A stretch of DNA of 64,000 nt from Desulfotruncus arcticus DSM 17038. Lineage in GTDB: Bacteria > Bacillota > Desulfotomaculia > Desulfotomaculales > Desulfallaceae. The position numbers and the translations under genes were made by a program. Of the stretch, positions 35,928 to 43,640 are shown piece by piece. Each line of letters opens with the position of its first letter. The first letter of the stretch is position 1. The notes below the pieces were generated by a model. That model was not told the DNA's origin. It made no database searches and was given only the letters and a program-made list of their open reading frames with translations. Where the stretch lies: NCBI RefSeq assembly GCF_900113335.1, contig NZ_FOOX01000002.1, forward strand, positions 273,635-337,634. Direction: 5' to 3'.

Positions 35928-37322
35928 ATGGCACAGGGTTTGTTCCGCAAGGTAGCGTTGGACAAGCTTTCATCCCCCGAACAACTTGACCAGCTAATAA
36001 CAGTGACTACGCCCAGGGCATGGTTTGCTTTGCTGGCAATGGCATGTATTCTGGCAACGTCCGTACTGTGGGGTATTCTCGGGAATATCCCCACAAAAGT
36101 TTACGGGCAGGGAGTTATAGCCAATAGTTTTGGCATATACAATATCTTCAACAGTAGTTCCGGCCAGATTTCCGATATCCGAGTCAGAGTGGGCGACCAT
36201 GTTAAAAAGGGAGAAGTGGTGGCAAGAATTGATCAACCCCAGCTGGCGGCACAAATTAACGATTTAAAGACTGTACAGAATCAGTTAAAAAAGCTTGACG
36301 AGAACGGTATCAAAGGGGATGGCGATAAAAACATCGGTTCGGAATTAGTAGACCTGTACAGTTTAACCCAAAAAATTACGGAGGCCGAAGCAACCCTTAC
36401 ATACGCAGAGGCTGATTATAAAAATGCCATATCGGGACAGTCGTATGATATACAAATGGCAGAGATTAATTTGGAACAAGCCCGGGTTGGTGAAAAGGAC
36501 AAACAAAGTTACCTGGATAAAATGACAGTTCTTTATAAAAACGGCGCAGTTTCTGAAAACGATTTTAATAATGCCAAAAGAGATTATGACTTGCAGCACC
36601 TGGCAGTGCAATCGGCCCGGGAGAATTTAAACAAGCTGACAGCCGGCGATTGGGAGGATACCATAATTACCTACAGGGAAAAGTTGGAAAGTGCTCAGCT
36701 TTCGCTGCAGATGCTCAAAGAGCAATTCGCCACTACCAGGGCGACAAAAATTGCTGAAACCGGGAACAAGATTGAAAAATTACAGAATGAACTGATCTCT
36801 TCCTCGGAAATAGTAGCGCAGGTGGACGGCCGGGTGGTGGAAGTCATGGTGAATAAGGGAGATATTGTTCAACCGGGGACAAGCCTTTTTAGCCTGGATC
36901 GCGAGGGAAGCACCATCAAACAGGAAGCGGTGCTGTATGTCCCGGCTGAGCTGGGAAAAAGGATTTCACCCGGGATGGAGGCGCTAATTTCCCCCAGCAC
37001 AGTGAAAAAGGAAGAATACGGCTACATACTGGGCAGGGTGACTTCGGTGTCCGAGTATCCGGCTACCGACCAGGACATGATGCATACCCTGGGGAGTGAA
37101 GGGCTGGTGGCCAAGCTGGCGGGGCAGGGCGCAGCACTGGAAATACATGTGGACATTACGGTGGACAGCTCCACCGTGAGCGGGTTTAAGTGGACATCTA
37201 CCGGCGGGTCGCCGCAAAAAATCAATAGCGGCACATTTTGCGACGGTTCTGTGGCCATAAGTAAAGAGCGTCCCATCAGTATGGTTATACCCACGCTAAA
37301 AAGAGTCCTTTCTATTTATTAG
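35928..37322 (+). CDS. HlyD-like NHLP bacteriocin system secretion protein
   Basis: A 464-residue membrane-fusion adaptor of the NHLM/NHLP secretion family. There is one N-terminal membrane helix (WFALLAMACILATSVLWGIL), then a lipoyl half-motif (ISDIRVRVGDHVKKGEVVAR), a long coiled coil (about 90-280) and the second half-motif (GRVVEVMVNKGDIVQPGTSL). It links the ABC exporter to the outside. AGAGGTGG lies 8 nt before the ATG. It is followed 37 bp later by the C39 transporter, the standard gene order. Confidence 0.9.
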   Translation: MAQGLFRKVALDKLSSPEQLDQLITVTTPRAWFALLAMACILATSVLWGILGNIPTKVYGQGVIANSFGIYNIFNSSSGQISDIRVRVGDHVKKGEVVARIDQPQLAAQINDLKTVQNQLKKLDENGIKGDGDKNIGSELVDLYSLTQKITEAEATLTYAEADYKNAISGQSYDIQMAEINLEQARVGEKDKQSYLDKMTVLYKNGAVSENDFNNAKRDYDLQHLAVQSARENLNKLTAGDWEDTIITYREKLESAQLSLQMLKEQFATTRATKIAETGNKIEKLQNELISSSEIVAQVDGRVVEVMVNKGDIVQPGTSLFSLDREGSTIKQEAVLYVPAELGKRISPGMEALISPSTVKKEEYGYILGRVTSVSEYPATDQDMMHTLGSEGLVAKLAGQGAALEIHVDITVDSSTVSGFKWTSTGGSPQKINSGTFCDGSVAISKERPISMVIPTLKRVLSIY

Positions 37323-37359
37323 TTCATTTTACTAGTTCATTTGCAACGGGGGTTAACGG

Positions 37360-39525
37360 GTGAGGAAAAAAAGTATTAAACGGGCTAAGGTTCCCACCGT
37401 GCTGCAAATGGAGGCGGTGGAATGCGGGGCGGCTTCACTGGCCATGATCTTGGCCTATTATGAAAAATATGTACCCCTTGAAGAGGTAAGGATTGCCTGC
37501 GGGGTTTCCCGTGATGGCAGTAAAGCCAGCAATATCCTGAAAGCGGCGAGGAATTACGGGCTGGAGGCCAAGGGTTACCGCAGGGAACCGGAAGCCTTAA
37601 AGGATATGAAACTGCCGGTGGTTATTCACTGGAACTTCAATCACTTCTTAGTGTTGGAGGGCTTTGACAAAGGGGTTGTTTACCTGAATGACCCCGGCAG
37701 CGGACCCAGAATCGTTTCCGAAGAGGAGTTCGACCAGTCCTTTACAGGAATTGTGCTGGCATTCGAGGAAGGGCCTGATTTTAAAAAAACCGGCGGTAAG
37801 CCAAGTATAATAACTGCCTTAAAAAAGCGGCTGAGGGGATCGGAAACCGCCCTGGCCTACGTAATTTTGGTGGGGCTGGCTTTGGTCATACCCGGTTTGG
37901 TTATTCCTATTTTTTCTAAAATATTTGTTGATGATATTTTACTGGGCGGGAAAGAGAACTGGCTGGTCCCCCTGCTGCTGGGGATGGCCTTGACTTCCGT
38001 ATTACGGGGTGTCCTTACCAGCTTGCAGCAGTATTACCTTTTAAGACTGGAAACAAAAATAGCTTTAAGTTCTTCCGCCCAGTTTCTGTGGCATGTGCTT
38101 TGTTTGCCGGTGGAATTTTTTACCCAGCGCTATGCCGGTGATATAAGCATGCGTGTACAGAGCAATGACAGGGTGGCCCAGCTCCTGTCGGGCCAACTGG
38201 CAACAAATGCCTTAAACTTGGTCATGATTATTTTTTACTTTGCCCTGATGGTTCAGTATAACATTTTACTGGCGCTGACCGGCGTTTTGACCGCCGCTGC
38301 CAATATCTTTTATATGAAATATGTTTCCCGCCGCAGGGTGGATCTAAACCGGAGACTGCTGCAGGATCAGGGCAAGCTAAGCGGTACCGCCATGTCCGGC
38401 CTGCAGATTATTGAGACCCTGAAAGCATCCGGAGCGGAATCCGACTTTTTTGCCAGGTGGTCGGGATACCAGGCCAAAACCTTAAACGCGGAGCAGGAGA
38501 TGGGAGTTTCCACTCAGTTTTTATCGGCTATACCAACCTTCCTGACTACTCTGACCAATACCGTGGTTTTAGTTTTAGGTGGCTTTCTCATTTTCAAAGG
38601 GGAACTGACCATAGGGGCGCTGGTTGCTTTCCAAAGCCTGATGAGCAGTTTTTTGGAGCCGGTTAACGGGCTGGTCTCCCTGGGCAGCCAGCTTCAGGAA
38701 ATGGAAGGGGATATGAACCGCCTGGATGATGTTTTGAAATATCCCGTTGACGAGCAGACGAGAGAGGACCTGCCGGCTGATGGTATCAAGGATGATCATG
38801 AAAAGCTGGAAGGATATGTCGAGCTGCGTAACTTGACCTTCGGTTACAGCCGCCTGGAGCCGCCGCTGATTGAGGAATTTAGTTTAAAGCTGACCCCTGG
38901 CTCCCGGGTGGCACTGGTAGGAGGGTCGGGGAGCGGCAAATCTACGGTTGCAAAATTAGTCTCAGGAATTTACAAACCGTGGTCAGGGGAAATTTTGTTT
39001 GACGGAAAGCAGAGGAAAAGCATGTCCCGTTTGGTTTTAAACAATTCACTGGCGCTAGTGGACCAGGAGATCTCTTTATTTCAAGGGTCGATCCGCGACA
39101 ACCTTACTTTATGGGATAAAACTGTGTCTGAATTTGATTTGATCCGGGCGGCAAAGGATGCCTGCATTCATGACGAGATTACCGTTAAAGCGGGCGGGTA
39201 CGATCAAATGCTGAGTGAAGGCGGAAATAACTTCAGCGGTGGGCAGCGGCAGAGGCTGGAGATTGCCAGGGCTCTGACCGGTAATCCTGCGGTTTTGATT
39301 ATGGATGAGGCGACCAGCGCCCTTGATCCGCTGACGGAAAAAAAAGTGGATGAAAGAATTCGACGTCGCGGCTGCACTTGCATAATTGTTGCCCATCGTT
39401 TGAGCACCATCCGTGATTGCGACGAAATTATAGTTTTGGATCAAGGGAAAATAGTTCAGCGCGGCACTCATGATGAGTTAAAGGATGTAGAAGGGCGTTA
39501 TGCTGAGCTGATTAAGGCTATTTAA
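37360..39525 (+). CDS. NHLP family bacteriocin export ABC transporter with C39 peptidase
   Basis: A 721-residue peptidase-permease-ATPase. The N-terminal C39 domain has its catalytic set: Gln16, Cys22 in AVECGAASLAM, His95 in WNFNHFLVLEG and Asp111 in YLNDPGSG. It cuts precursor peptides after the double glycine. Residues about 160-450 form the six-helix permease. The ATPase has Walker A GGSGSGKST, signature NNFSGGQRQRLEIARAL, Walker B AVLIMDEATSALD and switch His in VAHRLSTIRD. All nine precursor-like peptides of the window end their leader in GG and are presumably its cargo. GTG start after GGGGG. Middle gene of the three-gene exporter. Confidence 0.93.
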   Translation: MRKKSIKRAKVPTVLQMEAVECGAASLAMILAYYEKYVPLEEVRIACGVSRDGSKASNILKAARNYGLEAKGYRREPEALKDMKLPVVIHWNFNHFLVLEGFDKGVVYLNDPGSGPRIVSEEEFDQSFTGIVLAFEEGPDFKKTGGKPSIITALKKRLRGSETALAYVILVGLALVIPGLVIPIFSKIFVDDILLGGKENWLVPLLLGMALTSVLRGVLTSLQQYYLLRLETKIALSSSAQFLWHVLCLPVEFFTQRYAGDISMRVQSNDRVAQLLSGQLATNALNLVMIIFYFALMVQYNILLALTGVLTAAANIFYMKYVSRRRVDLNRRLLQDQGKLSGTAMSGLQIIETLKASGAESDFFARWSGYQAKTLNAEQEMGVSTQFLSAIPTFLTTLTNTVVLVLGGFLIFKGELTIGALVAFQSLMSSFLEPVNGLVSLGSQLQEMEGDMNRLDDVLKYPVDEQTREDLPADGIKDDHEKLEGYVELRNLTFGYSRLEPPLIEEFSLKLTPGSRVALVGGSGSGKSTVAKLVSGIYKPWSGEILFDGKQRKSMSRLVLNNSLALVDQEISLFQGSIRDNLTLWDKTVSEFDLIRAAKDACIHDEITVKAGGYDQMLSEGGNNFSGGQRQRLEIARALTGNPAVLIMDEATSALDPLTEKKVDERIRRRGCTCIIVAHRLSTIRDCDEIIVLDQGKIVQRGTHDELKDVEGRYAELIKAI

Positions 39526-39552
39526 GATCATAAGAAATGCTGGTGGGTGTGG

Positions 39553-42273
39553 ATGAAAGCAAATCCTGACTTTTTCCTAAAAGAAGGGACAAGGGTTGGA
39601 CTGGCGGGAAACAAGCCTTTACTGATAACTGACCCGGGCAAGCTGTGGGTGGTTGAACAGGGAAAGGCCACTGTTTTTTCTGTTCAAATCTCTAATGGTA
39701 AAAACTGGGGTGAGAGAAAATTTTTATTTGAGGTGGAAGCAGGGGGAATCATTTGCGGCGTCAGGCCGGAAGGGGAAGAACAGGCCGGCCTGCTGTTGTC
39801 AGGTTTACCGGGTACCCGCCTGCTGCAAATTGACCTGGCCGGTTTTCACCAACTGGTGAAGCAGGATTTCGACAAAACACTAACCACCCTGCTCAGCCAG
39901 TGGATTAATCATCTGGCTAAAGACATTGCAGCCGGAATAATGCCTGAGATCCAGATTCTTCATGCCACTGAAGACGTGATCTGGATTAAACATTCAGCCT
40001 TTGGTGACGATCTTATAACCTTGGACCAATTTCACAGTCTGGCCTTACAGGCAATTATTGACGACCGCCAAAAGCAGAAGCAGGTTGAAAAAAAACGGCT
40101 AAGGGAAAAAGAAAAGACTAACCTGCTTTTTTTTGAAAATGCCCTCAAGGGAATACTGTCTGTTGCGGAACCGGGGCGTACGGAAGATGTATTGGAAGAT
40201 GTTGCGGACGACCCCCTCTTGGCGGCCTGCCGGCTGGTGGGCAGGGCCATGAGGATCGAGATGGTTCCTGCCCCCCGGGCTGAAAAAGGAATGGCTAAGA
40301 AAGATCCCCTTGGTGACATTGCCAGGGCTTCCCATATACGTATCCGTCAGGTGGCCTTAAAAGGGGACTGGTATAAGCGGGACAATGGCCCCCTGCTGGC
40401 TTACCTGGAAGAAGACAATCGACCGGTAGCCTTGCTTCCACTGTCAACGACACAATACCGGCTGCACGATCCGGCCAATAAAGCTGTTATTCCGGTAAAT
40501 GATCAAATTGCCGCCCGGGTAAAGCCCTTTGCTGTTGCCTTTTACCGCCCGTTTCCCAAAAAAGAGCTAAACTTGCGCAATGTTTTAACTTTTGGCCTGG
40601 AAAGCTGCTGGAAGCGGGATCTGGCGATGGTTGTGTTAATGGGTTTGCTTGGCGGTTTGCTGGGCATGGTCATCCCGATAGCTACAGGAATTGTCTTTGA
40701 CACCATCATTCCCGGGGGAGAAAAGGCACAACTTCTGCAAATTGCTTTTTTCCTCGTTGCCGGTGCCCTGGCCGGGCTTTTGTTTCAATTAACCCGCTCC
40801 CTGGCCATGCTGCGGCTGGAAGGGCGGATGGAGGGAGCCATCCAGGCGGCTGTCTGGGACAGGCTGCTCAGCCTGCCGACCCCCTTTTTTAAAGAATATA
40901 CATCCGGAGAGCTGGCTATGCGGGCCATGGGCATAAGCCAAATCCGCAGGATGTTATCCGGGGTGGTCATTACTACCATCATCTCCAGTTTATTTTCTTT
41001 CTTTAACTTTGGCCTGTTGTTTTATTACGATTCCCGGCTGGCGGGTGTGGCCACTATCCTGATAGCAGTGGCTGTAGCTGTGACTGCTTTCTTTCAATTC
41101 AGCCAAATGCGTTACCAGCGGCAATCGGTTGATAAGTCCAATAAAATTGCCGGTTTGATATTGCAATTAATTGGCAGTGTGGCCAAGCTCCGGGTTGCCG
41201 GTGCGGAAAAAAGGGCTTTTTATTTATGGTCAAAGGAATTCACCGGCCTGAGAAAAGTTACCTTTAAGAGCAGAACCATATCCAACCGGTTGGCTACCTT
41301 TGACTCGGTTTTTCCAATAATCACTTCTATGGTTATTTTTTATATTCTGGTAAGTGTACAACATAATACTATGGGAGCGGGCAAATTTGTTGCTTTTAAT
41401 TCGGCGTTAACCAGCTTTATGACCGCTATTATTGCATTATTCCAGGCATTAACCTCAATAATCGTGATTATCCCATTGTATGAAAGAGTTAGGCCAATTT
41501 TGCAGACCTTACCGGAATATGACGATTCAAAAAGCGACCCCGGTGAATTGACCGGTTCCATTGAGGTTAGCCATGTTTCTTTTCGCTATAAACAAGAAGC
41601 GCCCCTGGTTTTGGAAGACGTTTCTCTGCAAGTTCAGGCAGGGGAATATATAGGCATTGTGGGGACCTCCGGCAGCGGGAAATCCACTTTGTTCCGTATT
41701 CTGCTGGGGTTTGAGAAGCCGGAATCGGGCCAGGTTTATTATAACGGCCAGGCTCTTGAAAAAGTGGATATTCGTTCGGTGCGCAGGCAGCTGGGGGTGG
41801 TTCTGCAAAACGGACAATTGATGTCGGGAGGTATTTTCACCAACATCGTAGGGGCAAATATCCATTTAACCATGGACGACGCCTGGGAAGCAGCCAGGAT
41901 GGCCGGACTGGATCAGGATATTAAGGCGATGCCAATGGGTATGCACACGGTGGTCAGTGAGGGGGCGAGCACCCTGTCGGGAGGGCAAAGACAAAGGCTG
42001 CTGATCGCCCGGGCCATTGTCAACAGGCCTAAAATCGTTTTCTTTGATGAAGCTACCAGTGCCCTGGATAACAGGACTCAGGCTATTGTCAGCGAAAGCC
42101 TTGACCAACTTAGGGCGACACGGATAGTAATTGCCCACAGGCTGAGCACAGTGGTCAATTGCGACAGGATTGTGGTAATGGATAAAGGTAAAGTCGTTGA
42201 AAACGGAACTTATGCGCAATTAATGGAGCAGGGCGGTATGTTTGCGGAACTGGCCAAGAGACAGCTGGCTTGA
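39553..42273 (+). CDS. NHLP family bacteriocin export ABC transporter, second permease/ATPase
   Basis: About 906 residues. The first 330 residues are a family-specific N-terminal part with a cyclic-nucleotide-binding-like beta region and a charged helix (QKQKQVEKKRLREKEKTNLL). It is followed by a six-helix permease (about 350-650) and an ATPase with Walker A GTSGSGKSTLF, signature STLSGGQRQRLLIARAI, and Walker B KIVFFDEATSALD. There is no peptidase domain. It partners the C39 transporter in NHLP-type peptide export, probably as a heterodimer. ATG 39553 follows GGTGGG; a GTG six bases upstream is less likely. Confidence 0.92.
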   Translation: MKANPDFFLKEGTRVGLAGNKPLLITDPGKLWVVEQGKATVFSVQISNGKNWGERKFLFEVEAGGIICGVRPEGEEQAGLLLSGLPGTRLLQIDLAGFHQLVKQDFDKTLTTLLSQWINHLAKDIAAGIMPEIQILHATEDVIWIKHSAFGDDLITLDQFHSLALQAIIDDRQKQKQVEKKRLREKEKTNLLFFENALKGILSVAEPGRTEDVLEDVADDPLLAACRLVGRAMRIEMVPAPRAEKGMAKKDPLGDIARASHIRIRQVALKGDWYKRDNGPLLAYLEEDNRPVALLPLSTTQYRLHDPANKAVIPVNDQIAARVKPFAVAFYRPFPKKELNLRNVLTFGLESCWKRDLAMVVLMGLLGGLLGMVIPIATGIVFDTIIPGGEKAQLLQIAFFLVAGALAGLLFQLTRSLAMLRLEGRMEGAIQAAVWDRLLSLPTPFFKEYTSGELAMRAMGISQIRRMLSGVVITTIISSLFSFFNFGLLFYYDSRLAGVATILIAVAVAVTAFFQFSQMRYQRQSVDKSNKIAGLILQLIGSVAKLRVAGAEKRAFYLWSKEFTGLRKVTFKSRTISNRLATFDSVFPIITSMVIFYILVSVQHNTMGAGKFVAFNSALTSFMTAIIALFQALTSIIVIIPLYERVRPILQTLPEYDDSKSDPGELTGSIEVSHVSFRYKQEAPLVLEDVSLQVQAGEYIGIVGTSGSGKSTLFRILLGFEKPESGQVYYNGQALEKVDIRSVRRQLGVVLQNGQLMSGGIFTNIVGANIHLTMDDAWEAARMAGLDQDIKAMPMGMHTVVSEGASTLSGGQRQRLLIARAIVNRPKIVFFDEATSALDNRTQAIVSESLDQLRATRIVIAHRLSTVVNCDRIVVMDKGKVVENGTYAQLMEQGGMFAELAKRQLA

Positions 42274-42282
42274 TAAAATAGG

Positions 42283-42355
42283 AGTCAGGAGTCAGGAGTC
42301 AGAATAATAGAACCGGGCTAAGGTATTCTGGCTCCTGAATGCTGAATAGTAATAA
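42283..42355 (+). repeat. Inverted repeat arm right of the export cassette
   Basis: Begins with a short tandem (GGAGTCAGGAGTCAG), continues AATAATAGAACCGGGCTAAG and ends TGAATGCTGAATAGTAAT; the reverse complement of 34614-34676 with a few differences. CAGAATA/TATTCTG can form a stem inside it. Confidence 0.7.
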
Positions 42356-42373
42356 ATTTTTTTAAGAAAAGTA

Positions 42374-42403
42374 TGTAATGGATAGCGCCTTGCGGCGTAT
42401 TAA
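42374..42403 (+). promoter_or_regulatory. ECF-type promoter site B
   Basis: TGTAATG (42374-42380), 15 nt, CGTATTAA (42396-42403). It lies 15 bp before the truncated ORF at 42418 and about 140 bp before the precursor-like gene at 42546. Confidence 0.68.
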
Positions 42404-42417
42404 TAAAGAGGAGCCTT

Positions 42418-42462
42418 ATGATAAACAGTGAACCGGAGTTTGATCTCGTTAACCGCCGCTAA
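42418..42462 (+). pseudogene. Gene start truncated by repeat insertion
   Basis: ATG with GAGGAG 4 nt upstream opens a 14-codon frame (MINSEPEFDLVNRR) whose last codons and TAA stop belong to the 5' end of the 129-bp repeat. With an ECF-type promoter just upstream, this looks like the start of a former precursor or accessory gene of the island, cut off by the element. The original product cannot be identified. Confidence 0.45.
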
Positions 42463-42492
42463 GACTCCCGCCTCTACCAAATCTTCTTTATT
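42443..42492 (+). repeat. Hairpin-rich repeat, copy 4, internally deleted
   Basis: ATCTCGTTAACCGCCGC through CCCGCCTCTAC is identical to copies 2 and 3, then joins directly to CAAATCTTCTTTATT, the other end of the element. The central 75-80 bp with most of both hairpins is missing while both ends are kept. Confidence 0.85.
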
Positions 42493-42545
42493 ACGCAAGC
42501 TGCTTAAGACCGGTCCGGGCTTGCTGCCGAGGGGTGAAATACGAT

Positions 42546-42857
42546 ATGAATGAACGGGAATTAGCTGAACGCTTCAGCAAAGATATTGATAGAATCATAC
42601 AAGATAATAAAGCGAAAATCACACCGGCAGGACCGGACCGGGAAGAGTACATGAAAACTATTGAACTGGCCAGGCTGCTGGCGGAAACCGATTTTAGCGA
42701 CGAATGCAAGATAACCCGGGACCTCCGGCAGCGTTTGCTGGATAAGATCAAGGTGCTTGGAGGCAGACAGATTGAATCACCAGAACTTGATGAAGATGAT
42801 TTGGAAAATGTGGCCGGTGGCATAGAGCCTCACCATGGACACCAGCCGGATGAGTAA
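42546..42857 (+). CDS. Precursor-like peptide with double-glycine leader, unclassified type
   Basis: A 103-residue protein. The leader-like end is ELDEDDLENVAGG (to residue 92), as in the other precursors here, but the N-terminal part (ELAERFSKDIDRIIQ, LARLLAETDFSDE, LRQRLLDKI) is neither Nif11 nor NHLP. After the GG only eleven residues remain, IEPHHGHQPDE, rich in His and lacking Cys, Ser and Thr. It could be a precursor with an odd core or a leader-like accessory factor. ATG 42546 lies 9 nt behind GAGGGGTG. It is under ECF promoter B and has its own terminator. Confidence 0.65.
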   Translation: MNERELAERFSKDIDRIIQDNKAKITPAGPDREEYMKTIELARLLAETDFSDECKITRDLRQRLLDKIKVLGGRQIESPELDEDDLENVAGGIEPHHGHQPDE

Positions 42858-42917
42858 AGACTCAATGCACCAGGAATACACTGTTTTCAATCCTAAAAGA
42901 TGTGGTAAAGCGAAAGG

Positions 42918-42984
42918 AAACCAGTGACCCGCCAAGAGCTTGGTAAATAACTATCAAACTCTTGGCGGGTCATTGGTTTTTTTC
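42918..42984 (+). terminator. Strong terminator after the 42546 gene
   Basis: AAACCAGTGACCCGCCAAGAG pairs, with one mismatch, with CTCTTGGCGGGTCATTGGTT, followed by a T7 run. The loop is about 19 nt. It separates this unit from the lanthipeptide operon. Confidence 0.88.
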
Positions 42985-43063
42985 ATCTCGCACTATAAAC
43001 GATGCCTGGGAAGCCGCAAAATGTGTTACGGGTGGTCTGTGTGAATGAAAATGCAAAAAAGTT

Positions 43064-43093
43064 TGTAATAAAAAGATGGTCAGATCGTATTAC
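43064..43093 (+). promoter_or_regulatory. ECF-type promoter site H
   Basis: TGTAATA (43064-43070), 15 nt, CGTATTAC (43086-43093). It differs from the other sites in the seventh -35 base and the last -10 base. It lies 37 bp before the first Nif11 precursor of the LanM operon. Confidence 0.65.
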
Positions 43094-43129
43094 CCATTAG
43101 GAAATTAAATAAAAAAAGGAGAGACGAGC

Positions 43130-43516
43130 ATGTCAGTGGAAAATGTGAAAAGCTTTTATGCAAAGGTAAAAGAGGATGAAAAGCTGCAACACCAAATTAA
43201 AGAGCAGGCGAAGGGCACTGCGGAGGAAAGCATGCAGGCATTGGTCGGACTTGCCGCCGCGCAAGGGTTTCCATTCGATAAAAAAGATTTGGAGGCGTTT
43301 ATCGATGAGGAGACAAAAAAATTTAACACACAGGGTGAATTAAGCGATGCAGAACTGGCTGAAGTAGCTGGTGGTGATCTATTTCATTGGGTTGTGTTTT
43401 CGTTGGCTTCTTTAGGAGGTGCCTGTACTGCTTCAGCACTGACTAACGTTACAATAAAACACTGTGTTTTAGATGAAGAACCAGTTAATCCTAAACCGAA
43501 TATGATTCTTCGCTAG
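43130..43516 (+). CDS. Nif11-leader lanthipeptide precursor
   Basis: A 128-residue precursor. Residues 1-82 form a Nif11-type leader (MSVENVKSFYAKVKEDEKLQ) ending GELSDAELAEVAGG. The 46-residue core has Cys at core positions 17 and 30 and Ser/Thr at 9, 12, 18, 20, 23 and 26, suitable for two lanthionine-type rings made by the LanM encoded 124 bp downstream. The C-terminal tail is Pro/Asn-rich. It heads the operon nif11-lanM-nif11 behind ECF promoter H. The good spacing of the AAGGAGAG site supports the ATG. Ring pattern and activity are unknown. Confidence 0.85.
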   Translation: MSVENVKSFYAKVKEDEKLQHQIKEQAKGTAEESMQALVGLAAAQGFPFDKKDLEAFIDEETKKFNTQGELSDAELAEVAGGDLFHWVVFSLASLGGACTASALTNVTIKHCVLDEEPVNPKPNMILR

Positions 43517-43640
43517 AGTTGCATAAAAGAAATCAGAGGCTTCACAGGGTATCCGGACTGCAATTGTTAAATTGGTACGGGAACAGGGCTTCAAATTGAC
43601 AATGTATGAAAAGATAAAAGCGAAACGGTAGGTAGAGGGT

